Origin: Rachicladosporium sp. CCFEE 5018
Taxonomy: Eukaryota; Ascomycota; Dothideomycetes; Cladosporiales; Cladosporiaceae
Length of the DNA stretch: 64,000 nucleotides
Direction of reading: 5' to 3'
Assembly: GCA_002077045.2 (NCBI GenBank)
Contig: KZ111178.1
Coordinates: forward strand, 1-64,000
The notes under the pieces are model-generated. The model was given only the letters and a program-made list of their open reading frames with translations. It ran no database searches and had not been told where the DNA came from. Made by a program: the position numbers and the translations under genes. Positions within the stretch are counted from its first letter, which is position 1, and each line of letters begins with the position of its first letter. This document shows positions 1 to 11,110 of the stretch, in pieces.

Positions 1-498
1 GGCCCCAGCGGTCAGCAGCAAGACCGAATGTGATGGCGCCAACGGAGCGGAACATGAGGACGAGGGTGATACCCCATGAGATTTCTGAAGTTCGTCAGCT
101 GACACGGCCTTGGTCCATAGGTTTCTGAATGAACACACGCGTATTAGTCTTGCCGAAAGTCTTCGCGAGATCGGTGACCGTCAAGCTGACCGTAAACTGC
201 AAGCATCAGCCATCGAACCGTCCGGAGTTTGGGAGCTACTCACAAAGTCGAACGCATCCCATGTCCATGCGATGAAGGAGCACGTGAAGAAGAGCCATTG
301 CTTCGTACTCAGAAGGCGTAGCAGAGTGAGCGGATTCTCGACTTTATCCATGGGCGGCTTCAGTGTTGTGATCCGGGTCGCTAGGTACTTTCCCCAGGAC
401 ATGTCGTCCTCCACCGGCTCGCCGGCGCTAGCGAAGTGAACATCGTCGCGATGTTTCTCATTGTAGTCCGGCGAGTAGTCGCCTTTGGCGTGCGCCAT
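1..498 (-). CDS. JEN-family monocarboxylate/proton symporter (MFS), 5' part only
   Basis: Plasma-membrane uptake of lactate, pyruvate or dicarboxylates is the known role of this family. Three exons are visible: 498..244, 196..139 and 84..<1, with introns of 47 and 54 nt (GTGAGT and GTGTGT donors). Spliced, the reading runs from ATG at 498 through an acidic cytosolic N-terminus into a first membrane segment with WTWDAFDFFTVSLTV, typical of Jen1-like carriers. It continues through KTNTQISWGIT into LMFRSVGAITFGLAADRWG, the MFS loop 2-3 motif region in its JEN form. The gene leaves the window at base 1, so about 80 percent is missing. The ATG at 498 is preferred over the one at 555 because family members start close to this acidic segment. 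The family assignment is firm; the substrate cannot be told. Confidence 0.85.
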
Positions 499-1927
499 GA
501 TGACACTGGTTGGAAGCCATGTCAGCTTGATGATCTCGATTCTCTGAATGTTCAATGATCCAGAAGATTGGTCGCCATATACCGCAGCAAACTTATAGTC
601 GTCAAGCCTTGTGCGAAGACTTCCAAGACGTTGGCGTGCTGGGCAGTGTGGACCCGACTAATCAGAAGGCGATGAACATTTCTACTGACCTTGCTCTTGC
701 TCTCTGCGACTCTGCCTTTCAGCGAGAGAAGTTCTCGTCCAGGTCTTCGTAATTGAACACCCTCTGTAGCGGCGGTGCGACTGTAGAATTTTCCATCTAG
801 TGGCAGAGCGCTGATCTTTGTACCCATTCCTCTCCACTGCGTCACATGGAGCTCGTGCGACATCACACACACCCGCCATCCGCTTCCCCACATGTCCCCG
901 CTCATCTCGAGGTAAGGATGCGCGCTGACATGGCGCGATTGGGCAGCTAGTGATCGATGCTGCACACTACGAACACATGCCGGGGTCCTTCCGGAACCAT
1001 GCTCGTCGCGCTGTCGGAGTCGGCTGCGCGACACCTTATCGACAGAATTGCGAAAAGATTACGCTCAAGATGCGTGAAGTTGCACTGCCAGGTCTACACG
1101 TCGTGCCTAAACGCAGTCGGCCCTCACGTCTTGCCGCGATTACATCTCTCCAATCGACACACAGGGAACATGCTGAACGCATCAGCTTGGCGAATGGCTG
1201 TCGCGGCACACGAAGCCCTTGGCGGCATGCTGCTTGATGGCTTTGACGCTGCTTAGTGATGCTTGAGCTTCGTGCGGTTGAAGCATTTGCCGCACGAAGC
1301 GGGTCTCGGATAGCGCTTTCTGGAGGGCTCTAACCTGCTGCAAGCGTTTAGTATTCCTATGTTGGCCGGTCGCACGTTAATCCCCGTTACTCAGCGCGTA
1401 TCTGGCTAGAACGTCGGAGAAACGCGGAGTGCTGGCCTGGTGGTACAGAGGCTGGAGAGGCTGAAAGCCACAGTACCCGTCAGTCGCCGCTGTCGAAGAT
1501 GTCGGGCCCTAGCGGAGCTGGGAGATGTTTCGTACATTTGTCGCCGCACGATTTCGGCCCGTCTGATCGTGCCCGCGAGTGTCACTGCCTCCTCTCTACA
1601 TACTCCTGGGGATCCCTAAGCAAACCTTCAATTGTACCATGAGAGCAAGACTTCAGTCGGGGACTCCGGCTCAGTGACACCACTGAGAGGGACGGCCATG
1701 CCTCTCGCCGGTCACGCCTGTACTATAAGATACGTTGCAGTGCAGTCAACAGCAGCGCTAGGCATCTGTCAAGGGTGGCAGCAGGGGCGATATGAGACAA
1801 AACGTTATACACTGAACTGACTTTCGTACCGATCACTCCACCACACTAACGAAAGGACACCGGTTTGACCACGCACGCAACCGCTCGGTTCCATCTCTAC
1901 CGCGCCTTTCCCTCTATACACGCCTGC
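499..1927. other. Long intergenic region, JEN promoter plus hydrolase 3' flank
   Basis: No supported gene was found in these 1.4 kb. The open frames present (up to 160 codons on the minus strand, 552-1034) have low-complexity Arg/Ser composition and no recognisable domain. The region holds the upstream sequence of the JEN transporter and the downstream flank of the hydrolase. No tRNA or repeat is visible. Confidence 0.5.
886..901. promoter_or_regulatory. Paired CreA/Mig1-type sites upstream of the JEN gene
   Basis: CCCCAC (886-891) and CCCCGC (896-901) read on the minus strand as GTGGGG and GCGGGG, both matching the CreA consensus SYGGRG. They are 4 bp apart, in the same orientation, about 390 bp upstream of the JEN start codon. 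CreA acts through closely paired sites, and JEN carriers are classic glucose-repressed genes. The motif is short and the call rests on spacing and context. Confidence 0.35.
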
Positions 1928-3139
1928 TCATAGCCCGTTGCTTTTCAGGAAGTCGAAGGTCAGCTGGAATCCAGCAGTAGCATTGTTATGCAACGGCAAC
2001 GCATGTCCAGTGTTCGGCTGAATCACAACTTCGATGGCCGAAGCATTCGGATACGTTGTCGCCCTCAAATCCGTCGCATTCTTCAAGCCCACGCAATCGC
2101 CACGACAGATGTAGAAGTCCTTCTCGGGCAGCAAGAATTGTATGGGCTTGGTGAAGTTCGGAGCGAAGTTGTTCAGGATCCTCCATGACGAAGCAATCTC
2201 TCCTATCGGCACAGGTTGCTTGATGGCATTCCCATATTCGAACAGAGCAGGTGTATAGGCGGTTGTGATATTTCCGCCAAAGAAGACATTCTGGATGCCG
2301 TCGTTCTTGGCGACCACGTAGCCGCTACCCCTGTCGTACGGCGGATTGGCAGTAGCAGCATATTCGAGGCTCCAAGAAGTCGAGCCGGCGCTGGCCAAGT
2401 CCAGGCCGAGGAGGTAGCCCGTGATGATGGCACCGTCACTCAGTTTAGCGTAATTGGCCAGGAAAGAGGAGGTCAAAACAGAGCCAAAGCTGTGGCCGAT
2501 GTGGATGACCTTGTCTGGCTTAGCTGGAGCCTGAAGTTGGCCTTTGTTCTTGGTCTGGACGCGCTTGGCGGCGTCGTAGAGGCTGCCGTTCCGAGCCATC
2601 AGAGTCAATTGCCGCAAGATCTCGAGCTCGATTGCGCCCTGCACGACGGTGTACGCATCTGGGTGATCGGACTGTCCAACTCCCAGGCGGTCGTACGTGA
2701 AGATGGAATATCCCGCTTTGAGAGATGCATCAACGTAAGAATGCTGCTCGGGCTGGTAGGCTGAGTCCCAGTACCTGGAATCGTAATGTACGCCATGTGT
2801 AGCAAGTTGCAGAATGTCCCCCCGGGGACTGCGAGCTTTGGGCACACAGAGCTGCGCGTGAATCTTGAACGTCTCTGACGTTGTCGTGTTCTGTAGCCTA
2901 CTGTCTGGCCCATGTGGGTTTGTGCGAGTTACATCCCAGATGGCCCAGGCGGTGGCTTCGACATCGTTGTTGACACGGGGAATGTCATAGATAGCGCTGT
3001 CGGCTGTTGCGAAGATCGGTATGTCGAAAGACTTACAAGTCCCATATGGTCTGATGCTGCGGTCATGGGCGTGAAGAGTGTTCGCTGAGGTGCGACGATT
3101 GAGTAGTACGAGAACCGCGACAATCAGGACAGATGCCAT
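1928..3139 (-). CDS. Secreted or membrane-anchored alpha/beta hydrolase
   Basis: A single-exon protein of 403 residues from the ATG at 3139. An in-frame extension to 3220 exists, but the first hydrophobic stretch (residues about 3-14, followed by NRRTSA) sits correctly as a signal peptide or anchor only with the later start. The alpha/beta hydrolase triad is visible: nucleophile elbow GHSFGS with Ser217, Asp341 in LLPEKDF, and His379 in NTGHALPLH. Cysteines in FYICRGDC and several NxT/S sequons (such as NTTTS, NGS, NIT, NFT, NAT, NAS) fit passage through the secretory pathway. Fungal relatives are usually annotated only as alpha/beta hydrolase or AB-hydrolase superfamily lipase/esterase. The substrate is not predictable. 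Confidence 0.8.
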   Translation of the reverse strand: MASVLIVAVLVLLNRRTSANTLHAHDRSIRPYGTCKSFDIPIFATADSAIYDIPRVNNDVEATAWAIWDVTRTNPHGPDSRLQNTTTSETFKIHAQLCVPKARSPRGDILQLATHGVHYDSRYWDSAYQPEQHSYVDASLKAGYSIFTYDRLGVGQSDHPDAYTVVQGAIELEILRQLTLMARNGSLYDAAKRVQTKNKGQLQAPAKPDKVIHIGHSFGSVLTSSFLANYAKLSDGAIITGYLLGLDLASAGSTSWSLEYAATANPPYDRGSGYVVAKNDGIQNVFFGGNITTAYTPALFEYGNAIKQPVPIGEIASSWRILNNFAPNFTKPIQFLLPEKDFYICRGDCVGLKNATDLRATTYPNASAIEVVIQPNTGHALPLHNNATAGFQLTFDFLKSNGL

Positions 3140-3670
3140 GCTGAAATGAGTTTCTTTTGCTCTTTGACTATGCAATGAAAGATTGGATGTTTGGCAAGAT
3201 GGAGCAGACGGCGCAAGCACATTTTACTTATACTCCCATTGTCTCTGCACTGCCTCCTCCAATCTCCGGCGAATAGGCCTGATCACTACTGTCAGGCCAT
3301 GTGGTGACCCGAACACGCACGTTGAAGAGTCTTTTGAAGTCGGTCGGCTTAGCATATGATGTATACGCTCGGTACGCGAAAGCGAGTACGCTCACGGACT
3401 GCCAAGTATCAATGCCAAGTCGACATCCCAAGCAATACTATTGCAAATGACTACGGGCATACCGAGAGCAATGCCTCTTGGTGCCATCACACGACAACTG
3501 CCAAGGTATGACAATAAGCAGTCGTCCGCTGCTCCGGCTCTGTGCCCTTCGAGAGGTCGACCACGCGTGTAGTTGCTGTCAGCCCAGCGCAAGACTCATG
3601 CCACTCTGCATAGTCCGCTGACCCAGACTAGAGATATGTGCGTGCCCTTTGGTCGCACTGGCAAGCATCG
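3140..3670. other. Intergenic, hydrolase promoter
   Basis: 530 bp between the hydrolase start and the stop of the next minus-strand gene. Only short open frames without domain similarity are present. No distinct regulatory element was recognised. Confidence 0.4.
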
Positions 3671-4873
3671 CTAAGGTACCTTCTCCACGATTCTCGCCTC
3701 AATGTACAGCTTCGCTTTCTCATCGCCGTCAGCACACATGCTTTTTTGCGCAATGAATCCGCTTGCGCACAAGAACGGCACATCGTCCCAGCGATACAGC
3801 AACTTGCAGCCTCGTATCTGAGGAAGAACCCACAGCTCCAAAGCCCACTTCCAGAGAATCTTTCGCAACACGCGGTTCTGCGTCAGCCCCGCGAAACCTC
3901 CTTCCCCATCCAGGAAGTAAGCCCTGACTTGCTGTGACGTCTCATCCGGGTGAAGCGACAGGTGTACGTGGTGCGGCAATCCCAGAGCCTCGTCAATGTC
4001 GAGATCGTTGAAGAAGGTCGCTACCACGTGGAGTTCATCCATGTGTTCGCCGGCTCCACGCCGACTCAGGAAGTCTTCCAGTCCAGTCGGAAAATGTAAT
4101 TCGGCCAACTCAGGCTGCACAGGCACATCCCAAGGGGCTCTAAAGTGGTTCCTGGGATCCTCTGCTTCGTTGTCTCCGTCAAAGCCATGCGAGTCAACCA
4201 GCATGCGATTCTGCACAGCCATGCATCTGAGGTCCCATGCAACACTCGGATCGAGCTGCTCTGTCTCGGTTGAGCCATCCCAGTTCTTCACGAAGTTCAG
4301 TAGGAACGCCCGCACCCTGTCAGCAGTCAAGACGTCCCTGGCCGCGAAGAATGGATCGACATCGAACTCTGTAGTCAGCTCCAGCTTCTCAGTGTCCCTG
4401 AACGAGTCTGCCAGATCGACCTCGCCTATGCGCAGACCATTGAGAATCCAGGTATCTACTCCCAGCCAGGTCACGGTACCGCGGACGGGATCGATTCGCG
4501 CGACTATGATACAGTATGTCGGTATATCAAGCTGTTCGTCCGCTGTCGTGCGTGGGCCGACGCGGATCTCAATGTAGTGTCTCTCAGAGTCTGAGGAAGA
4601 CGCAGGGGAGACACGAGGAGTGGCGCGGGGAGGGACAGCTGGAACGGAGAGGCGAGGCTTGACGACGATAACGCCGCCTGAGCTGGAGTCGCTTTTGGTG
4701 CTTTGCGGAGTGTCGTTGGCGAGAGTCGCGGTAGCATTGACGGCCACACCGATCGACTTAGTCATCTGCACGTTCTCATCGTCGCGATTATCGAATGCTG
4801 CGTCCTCATTCTCGCTGCTGTCACTGTCGTGACGCAGTGTCAGATACTCTCGGTGTGGGAGAGGGAAGCTCAA
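3671..4873 (-). CDS. Protein of unknown function, about 365-400 residues
   Basis: I do not recognise the family. The open frame codes for a Ser/Asp/Glu-rich disordered N-terminus (about 95 residues) and then a folded-looking region with HYIEIRVGP and a conserved-looking C-terminal half rich in Trp and Leu (WKWALELWVLP). No signal peptide or membrane segment is visible. The 5' end is uncertain: the open frame to 4873 begins with TTG, the first in-frame ATG is at 4765, and an upstream ATG at 4938 could be joined by a short intron (GT at about 4896 or 4897). The 3' end at 3671 is clear. Length and composition bias support a real gene. Confidence 0.6.
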   Translation of the reverse strand: MSFPLPHREYLTLRHDSDSSENEDAAFDNRDDENVQMTKSIGVAVNATATLANDTPQSTKSDSSSGGVIVVKPRLSVPAVPPRATPRVSPASSSDSERHYIEIRVGPRTTADEQLDIPTYCIIVARIDPVRGTVTWLGVDTWILNGLRIGEVDLADSFRDTEKLELTTEFDVDPFFAARDVLTADRVRAFLLNFVKNWDGSTETEQLDPSVAWDLRCMAVQNRMLVDSHGFDGDNEAEDPRNHFRAPWDVPVQPELAELHFPTGLEDFLSRRGAGEHMDELHVVATFFNDLDIDEALGLPHHVHLSLHPDETSQQVRAYFLDGEGGFAGLTQNRVLRKILWKWALELWVLPQIRGCKLLYRWDDVPFLCASGFIAQKSMCADGDEKAKLYIEARIVEKVP

Positions 4874-4938
4874 GCGGTCGCTTACCTGTCATACACACCA
4901 CTCGGTGTCAAGTATTGCGAAATTGCAGGTGGCGACAT

Positions 4939-5216
4939 CTTGTAGATGAAAAACAGACGGAGAGCGTAGTTGCTGAGTGTAGGGAAAATTGGACTGGCTT
5001 ACTGTGCGTTCCATCCCTCTGTGTGAGCGTGGTATTCCAGCTTCACTTCCAGTGAGTGAAGGAAAGCGCGTGAACTCTCAAAAGTCGGTCTGTGATGCTG
5101 ATCCTTGCGCACACTGAGGATCAGATCCCTCACTCTGGACACCCTGTCTGTACAGTACCCAAGTGTCAACCCCAGCGCCTTACAATCATAGGTCATGACC
5201 GTTCGTGAACAATGCA
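4939..5216. other. Intergenic
   Basis: Short region between the TOK1-like stop and the 5' end of the unknown gene. Nothing distinctive was seen besides probable 5' leader of the unknown gene. Confidence 0.35.
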
Positions 5217-7562
5217 TCACTCTTCCTGTGGATCGATCCACGTACCCTGCCTCCTCACAACCTCCTCCTCTGTTCCAGCAGTGTCCTCCGGATCCCGAAC
5301 AGCGACTCCGCCTTCTTGAATCTTTTCATCCCATTGTCCTCTCCTGAATACCGGACTCTCCGCTCTGTCCGTTTTACTCATTTCAGCCGCAGCAGAAATC
5401 CGCCTGATATACCTCCCCATACTCTCCGTTAGCCGATCAAGCACAAAGTCCGCTTCACTCCCTTTCGTTAACATCGGACTGTCCTCGCCAATCCAGTCCC
5501 ACTCGATCATGCCCTCTGCCGCTTCAATCTCAACGTCCTCGCCATTTTTGGCCGTGAAACGGATGAGCTGCGTAAACACCACCCATTCCTCGTAGCTGTA
5601 TCGCTTCTTCGGATCATTCTTGGCGTCCGCGGCTGTCGCTCGGATGGCTTTCGACAAGCGCAGTGCGAGCTCGTGGTGGGAGGGGACTTCAGTGGCAAGC
5701 TGATCAAGAGTCTTCGGTTCAGGAGAGGCAGTCGAGGGATCGTCGCCGACTGGGAAGCCTTCTTCGATCCTGTGGGCTGCGGCTTTGCGCTCTTTGCGGG
5801 TCTGCAACCAGATAAGAAGCCATGGGTGGCGTTCGAGGAAGTGGCGATATACGCCTTCTTTCGGCAGTAGAGTGAAGTCTGCGAGTCGAGACGACGACTC
5901 TTTGAATTTGGAGATCACAGTCTCCCCGAGATGGCTTACCAAAATTGACATGACAGGCACGGCGATCAAACTCCACACCACGAAGAAGGGCCTTCCCGGG
6001 TTAGATTGCGGTGCCAGATCGCCGTATCCGATCGTGAGTAGCGAGACGTAGCAGAAGTACAAGGCTTCGAAGTAGGTCATATCCTGCGACGCTTGCTCGC
6101 ACTGCCAGAAGACTGCTGCGCCAACACCCCAGAGTAGTGCGAAGGCTATGGCGCTGAAACCCAGAGCAGACCAATTCTTGAACTTGACGTTGTCCGCTTG
6201 TATACGGCGCATGGCTTCGAAGCGATCTTTCTCTTCACGAAGTAGGATGAGTTTGGGAGCTCGAGGTTTGGTCACCAGGCTGGTAGCTCGGCGAGTGAGC
6301 TTCAGGATGGGTTGATCGGATTTCGCGCTCGGGCGGTCGGAAGGCGAATTGGCGTCATCGTCAGCGATGCGTATCGTTGTTTCGCGTTCGAACGTCGGCA
6401 TCGGCGGTGCATCCACCGCCATTTTCGGCGCCTCAACAATGATGCCCTGCCTTGTCTTCAGCTCCATTGAGTTCCTCACAGTCCTCTCCATAGTCCTCGC
6501 CCGACTTCGCTCAATGTGTTTGTGCACGATGTTCTCCGCTCCCAGCTCTCCGGCAAACTTCGTAATACTGCTCACCATCAAACCAAGCATGATGATTCCG
6601 CCGATAGCGTAAGGAAACATAATGCCTCGGCCGATGTTGCACGTCGGGACCATATCCCCGAACCCTATTGTAAGAATACTGACGTCGCAGAAGTACAGAG
6701 CATTGGTGTAGCTCCAGTTGTATTTCGAGTTGCCGTATTGCTTCTCTATCACAGACATGACGCCAGCGCCATCAGCGAGCCAGATGAAGAAGAACATTGT
6801 CTGAAGAATCAGCGTACGGTGGGCTTCGGTGAGGGTGAAGTTCTGGGGATAGTGGCCGAGGAAGTAGCCCAGCATGTTGACCATCAGGAGCATGGAGCAG
6901 ACGGTATAGAGGCAGGCGGCCAAGACTGCATACCAGAAGCCTTGGGTGTAGGTCTGCTGCGGTCGCATGGGCGGTACGTACAGTTCCATCGCGACTGTGA
7001 TCCCAATAAGAATGCCGGTGGCGACATACCACATGACGATGGTGACCGGCAAGGCGATGATGTAGCGAATCCTCTTCGTGAAGTTGCAGAGCAGGAAGAT
7101 GTTGCCCACAAACCCCATGACGAGGCTCACTACATTTAGGACCAGGCACCACTTCGGATCCGCGAACGTCACGCCTTCGAGATGCGTCACAAAAGTCGTT
7201 TTGTCGCCATTCCAATCGCAGATTATGGCGTCGTACTCATTGTCCACGCCGGCAACGTCGCACTGCCTCCAGTACGTCACCAGTGCCGCTATGGAGAAGA
7301 CATTCGCCAACGGGCCGAGGGTAGCGGCCAGGAGGGGAATGGCCGTAGAAGCAAACCACCAGTCCTGTTCCTCATCGTCGTCCCAGTCGCGCAGCGTGAA
7401 TCGCCACCAGTGCAGGCGTTTGTCGGGCTTCGTGGGTTCGATGACTAGGGAAGCACGGCGCTGAGATGAGCGAGCAGAGGAGCGGCGATTCCGCCAAAGC
7501 TGAGGCCGAGCATCGAGATAGACGTCTGAGTCTCTGCGTGAATGCTCCTGGGGTGAAGCCAT
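5217..7562 (-). CDS. TOK1: TOK1-type two-pore outward-rectifying potassium channel
   Basis: A single-exon protein of 781 residues with the fungal TOK architecture: a cytosolic N-terminus, a block of membrane helices, and two pore loops carrying K+ selectivity filters TIGFGD and TIGYGD. Each filter sits in the repeated context YFC.VS.LTIG.GD, followed by one or more helices. About eight membrane segments can be counted, six before the second half and two around the second pore. The filters are separated by a cytosolic linker of about 190 residues rich in charged residues. The cytosolic tail contains an HRIEEGF segment and Ser/Thr-Pro sites. TOK channels release K+ across the plasma membrane at depolarised potential and set membrane potential. 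ATG at 7562. The assignment is secure from the twin filters. Confidence 0.95.
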   Translation of the reverse strand: MASPQEHSRRDSDVYLDARPQLWRNRRSSARSSQRRASLVIEPTKPDKRLHWWRFTLRDWDDDEEQDWWFASTAIPLLAATLGPLANVFSIAALVTYWRQCDVAGVDNEYDAIICDWNGDKTTFVTHLEGVTFADPKWCLVLNVVSLVMGFVGNIFLLCNFTKRIRYIIALPVTIVMWYVATGILIGITVAMELYVPPMRPQQTYTQGFWYAVLAACLYTVCSMLLMVNMLGYFLGHYPQNFTLTEAHRTLILQTMFFFIWLADGAGVMSVIEKQYGNSKYNWSYTNALYFCDVSILTIGFGDMVPTCNIGRGIMFPYAIGGIIMLGLMVSSITKFAGELGAENIVHKHIERSRARTMERTVRNSMELKTRQGIIVEAPKMAVDAPPMPTFERETTIRIADDDANSPSDRPSAKSDQPILKLTRRATSLVTKPRAPKLILLREEKDRFEAMRRIQADNVKFKNWSALGFSAIAFALLWGVGAAVFWQCEQASQDMTYFEALYFCYVSLLTIGYGDLAPQSNPGRPFFVVWSLIAVPVMSILVSHLGETVISKFKESSSRLADFTLLPKEGVYRHFLERHPWLLIWLQTRKERKAAAHRIEEGFPVGDDPSTASPEPKTLDQLATEVPSHHELALRLSKAIRATAADAKNDPKKRYSYEEWVVFTQLIRFTAKNGEDVEIEAAEGMIEWDWIGEDSPMLTKGSEADFVLDRLTESMGRYIRRISAAAEMSKTDRAESPVFRRGQWDEKIQEGGVAVRDPEDTAGTEEEVVRRQGTWIDPQEE

Positions 7563-8206
7563 GATGGGTGTTATTGCTTTGATCGGCTACGCATAGCCAT
7601 TGAAGTGTGTCCGGTGAAGATACACTCAATAGATGGTGTTGAGATGGCAGATCGAGGTATCAGCCCATGCCGAGTCCACGAGGCGTGGTATCCAAGTCCA
7701 GGCGTTGCTCTGTAGTCCGCATCCAAGGTCCACTTGCTGTTTCGTTAGCTGTCCGGTGGCGATTGCATCTTCCCATCCAAAGCAGCGCAGAACAACATGA
7801 CAACAGAGAAAGAGCACACGCGAAAGAGACCAACCGCTACCTGCGACTGAACAACGACCTCGGAGAAGCGAAATGTAATGGAACGAAACGCTGCGCACGG
7901 GAAAATGATGAAGCAAAAGAGGCGTGGTTCAGGCAAGGTTTGATAAGCGTACGGTAATGATCTAGAGCGGCCTTGCGCGGGTGCCAAGCTTCACGTGGCA
8001 GACGTGAGGGTTTTGATGTGGCGTAACCTCCACGGTGGTTGGAAGCCCATGTAACTCGGCCAATCGAGGACAATACTGGAGACATGGCGCCGGTTGATTG
8101 GCTCAGGAAGACTGTGTATAGCAACAATCTCAAGCAAGTGGGCAAGACTTCATATTCACATCAAACTCGTTCACAGCATTCGCCTAAACCCTTTATACAA
8201 TTGCCT
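7563..8206. other. Intergenic, TOK1 promoter and APSES-gene 3' flank
   Basis: 644 bp. The part nearest the APSES stop (8150-8206) is pyrimidine/AC rich. Open frames here are antisense and lack domains. No specific site was recognised. Confidence 0.4.
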
Positions 8207-10973
8207 CTAGCCTTCAACCCTGCCGTCCACTCTCCTCAGAAACTCCCTCACCCTGCCCACCTCCCCTTCACCTCTCATACCTCCTCTCTCGCTCTCCACA
8301 GCCTGTACAAGACTCGGCAAGGCTTCCTCTACTCTGCCTTCCTCCACATCTGTACAAAGACTCACGACCTTCCTGTACAGTCCTTCTAACTCCAGACTTC
8401 TGCTTCTGAGCTCCGCGTCCTGCCGCTGGAGCAAAGCATTGTTGTTGTGATATACTTGGATGTTCTGCCTGAGGAAGGCGGTGGATGGCAGAGCGGTGGC
8501 GAGCTGTGGGGAGAACGCAGCATCGGCGTTGGGGAGGATGGCGATGAGGTCCGCAGGCAGAATGGCTGTGTCTGCGTCGCCCAGTGCTGTGGCTTGTGAT
8601 AGAGAAGCTTGAGGTTTGGAGATCTTGAAACGGTTGAGATTTGCGAGCCGTGCTTGTCGCTCACCTCGTGCCTTGACACGGCTTTGAGTCTCTCGGAGGC
8701 GCTCGAGCTCTGTCGTTTGGATTGCAGAAAATTCGCGGATTTGCGCGTTGAGGCGGTCGATAGCCTCTGTGCGTTGCGTAAGGAGGTCGCGATGGGTCGT
8801 CATGTTGCTGGTGAGGAGCGTTGTCATTGCTGTGAGGAAGTGTCAGCAGGCTGCAGTCGTGTTCTATTACGAGCATAGTAGTGAGGCTTACATGTGATCA
8901 CGTCCTGACTTAGATCCTCAGTCTGGCTCACTTGTGCAGCGCCTTCACCTGTATCTTCCTCCTGCGTGTCAGGCATGGCTTGCGTGCTCTGCTGAGACGC
9001 CAGACCGTTTAATAGACCACCGTCAGATCCAACACCAAAGTCCTTTGCACTGACGCCTTTGTTGTTCGCCAAGCCAGGATCAGCGTGGATCTCGAGAAGT
9101 TGTTGTATGATACTGCGATTACCGATTCTCGCGACGAGGTTCAATGCGGTGTTACCAGCTTTGTCCCGTGCGTTCACGATATGTGACAAGAAGCGCACGA
9201 GATTCACAGCACCCTTCGCATTACTCAGAATGGAGTCTTGGCTTGATGAGTCGCCGTTGGTGAGCTGAGGATCAGTGGTACTCTTCTGGGACATCATCGG
9301 TGCGGTAGGTGCAGTCCCAGGAGCGCCAGGGGCAGTGCCAATGCGAACGAGGAACTCAAGCAACGCTTCAAGGTAGTACTTGCTGCTCGGTGCGCGGCCC
9401 TTGATGCCTGAGGAGACAGCAATATGATGTAGCACGGTCCGGCCTGCGTGGTCGCGGACCTCGATCAGTGGGCTTAGAAGCTCCAGCAAGTCAGGGAAGC
9501 AGGTGCGCTCCCAGCAATTGCTAACGATGACAGCGGAGATCAGCGGACTCTGGCCAGAGACATTACCTCGCCAGATGTTCGCGCCTCTGCTGATCAGCAG
9601 CTTGAGCAACGGCATCTTAGCTAATGTTGCAGCCCAGTGCAAGGCATTGTTGGCCGATGCGTCAAGCGGGATGTTGAAGTCTTCACCACTGAGCTGCTGT
9701 ATAGCAGGATGTGAGCTGTAGTCGGTCCGGCCGGACTCAGCAAACAGACCCAAGATGAGGTTCATCTTCTCGGTCTGCTCCTTATTCGATGGTGTAGGCA
9801 AGGGAGGCAGCGCCGCGTCGCGTTCACCCTCCATGAAGTCTCGTGTCATTGTCGCGTCATACAGGAAGCTCTCATTCGGCTCTGTCGGCGTCGCAGATCG
9901 CATGGAGATATCGAGCGGCAGACTTGGAGGAGGCATGGCACCGCCATTACTGTCACCTCGCATGCGTTTGCGGGGAGGTTCCCCATTCGGGTGTGTACTG
10001 TAGCCAGAGTCGTACTTTCCCTCCCCATCAAAGCTGCCTTGTGATGCCATGCTCTGCTGACTGCCCATTTGCATGCCATCCTGTTGCGATGGCTGTGTGT
10101 AGTAGGGTTTCTGCACGCTCGCTGGCCTCGACATGGGCGAATTTAGCCTCGCTGCCTTACTCATTGCTGCCAGAGCTACTGATGTCGACGGCGAGATGTT
10201 CGAGAAGAACGTTCCGTTCGTCGCGGGTCCACCATTGGGCACAGCATCTACCTGATTGTAGTACCTCTTTCGGTTTGCTGCCATGGCCTGTTCCTTTGTC
10301 GGGGTCTCTTGGCCTTGGCCGCCTGACCCATCGGAGCTCACATCGTAGTCCAGCAGTGGCTTGAGGATGTCTTCGACACCATACTGACGGCAGAATTCGC
10401 GGCCTCGTCGATAGCTAATCCAAGTGCCCTGGTACTTGCCGTAGCCACCCTGCACTTTCTCGTGCTCGCCGGGCAAGATCTCCTTCTCCAGCACCTTCGT
10501 ACGCTTGCCCTTGTCGACTCCAGCGACTTTGAGGATCTGCGTAGCGTTGAGCCAGCCGTCATTACGTCGGCGCATGCATGCGACGCCCTGTATGTCCATT
10601 TCGTAGACATTCACTCCGGAGTACACCGCCTATGAGCTCACGTCAGTCCCGCTAACATAAGCTTCCATGCGCTTTTCGCACTTACTGTGTATATCTGCGG
10701 CTTCCCTCCATACCCTCTCCCATTCTCATATCCCTGCCCAAAACTTCTCGCATACCCCGGATTGCTCACCGGCCCATTCGGGAAGCTCTGGCTGTACTGC
10801 ATTTGCCGTTGCGCAGGCTGCTGCTGTTGCGAAGGATGCGCATGTGTGTTCACGTGATCGTAGGGCGTGCTGAAGCTCTGCGAGTAGGGCGCAGGCATGC
10901 CATGCTGGGGTGAGGAGGCTTGCGACATGTGCGCAAAGGACTGCTGCGGGGTCATGAAGGTGAGGTTGGCCAT
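8207..10973 (-). CDS. APSES/KilA-N transcription factor with ankyrin repeats (MBF DNA-binding subunit-like)
   Basis: Three exons, 10973..10686, 10629..8892 and 8829..8207, introns 56 and 62 nt (GTAAGT and GTAAGC donors). The product is 882 residues. Exon 1 codes a Gln/Pro/Ser-rich leader. Right after the first junction (PQIYTAVYSGVNVYEM) comes the APSES fold, with the hallmark RRRNDGWLNATQILKVAG, then GKYQGTWI and GREFCRQYGVEDIL. The middle contains ankyrin repeats (NALHWAATLAKMPLLKLLISRGANIW; GRTVLHHIA; GNTALNLVARIGNRSIIQQLL, given here in pieces of up to 26 letters only as key words NALHWAA, TVLHHIA, TALNLVA). The last exon is a coiled coil like those that bind the Swi6-type partner. Family role: G1/S transcription through MCB sites. 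Orthology to Mbp1/Res rather than Swi4 is likely but not proven. Confidence 0.9.
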
Positions 10974-11110
10974 GCGGCGGCGAAGGGACAGTAATGTATT
11001 GGAGTAAGGTCCTGCAGTGTGACGATGAAGTGAGTGGAGAGTTGGGTTGGCGGAGCGGAGACTTGAGGGTGGTGTGTGTCTTTGTCGATGATATCAGTTT
11101 CGTGTGAGCG

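Noticed and set aside
552..1034. 160-codon minus-strand open frame upstream of the JEN gene
   Set aside because: Arg/Ser-rich composition without domain or plausible start context, lying in the promoter of a confidently identified gene.
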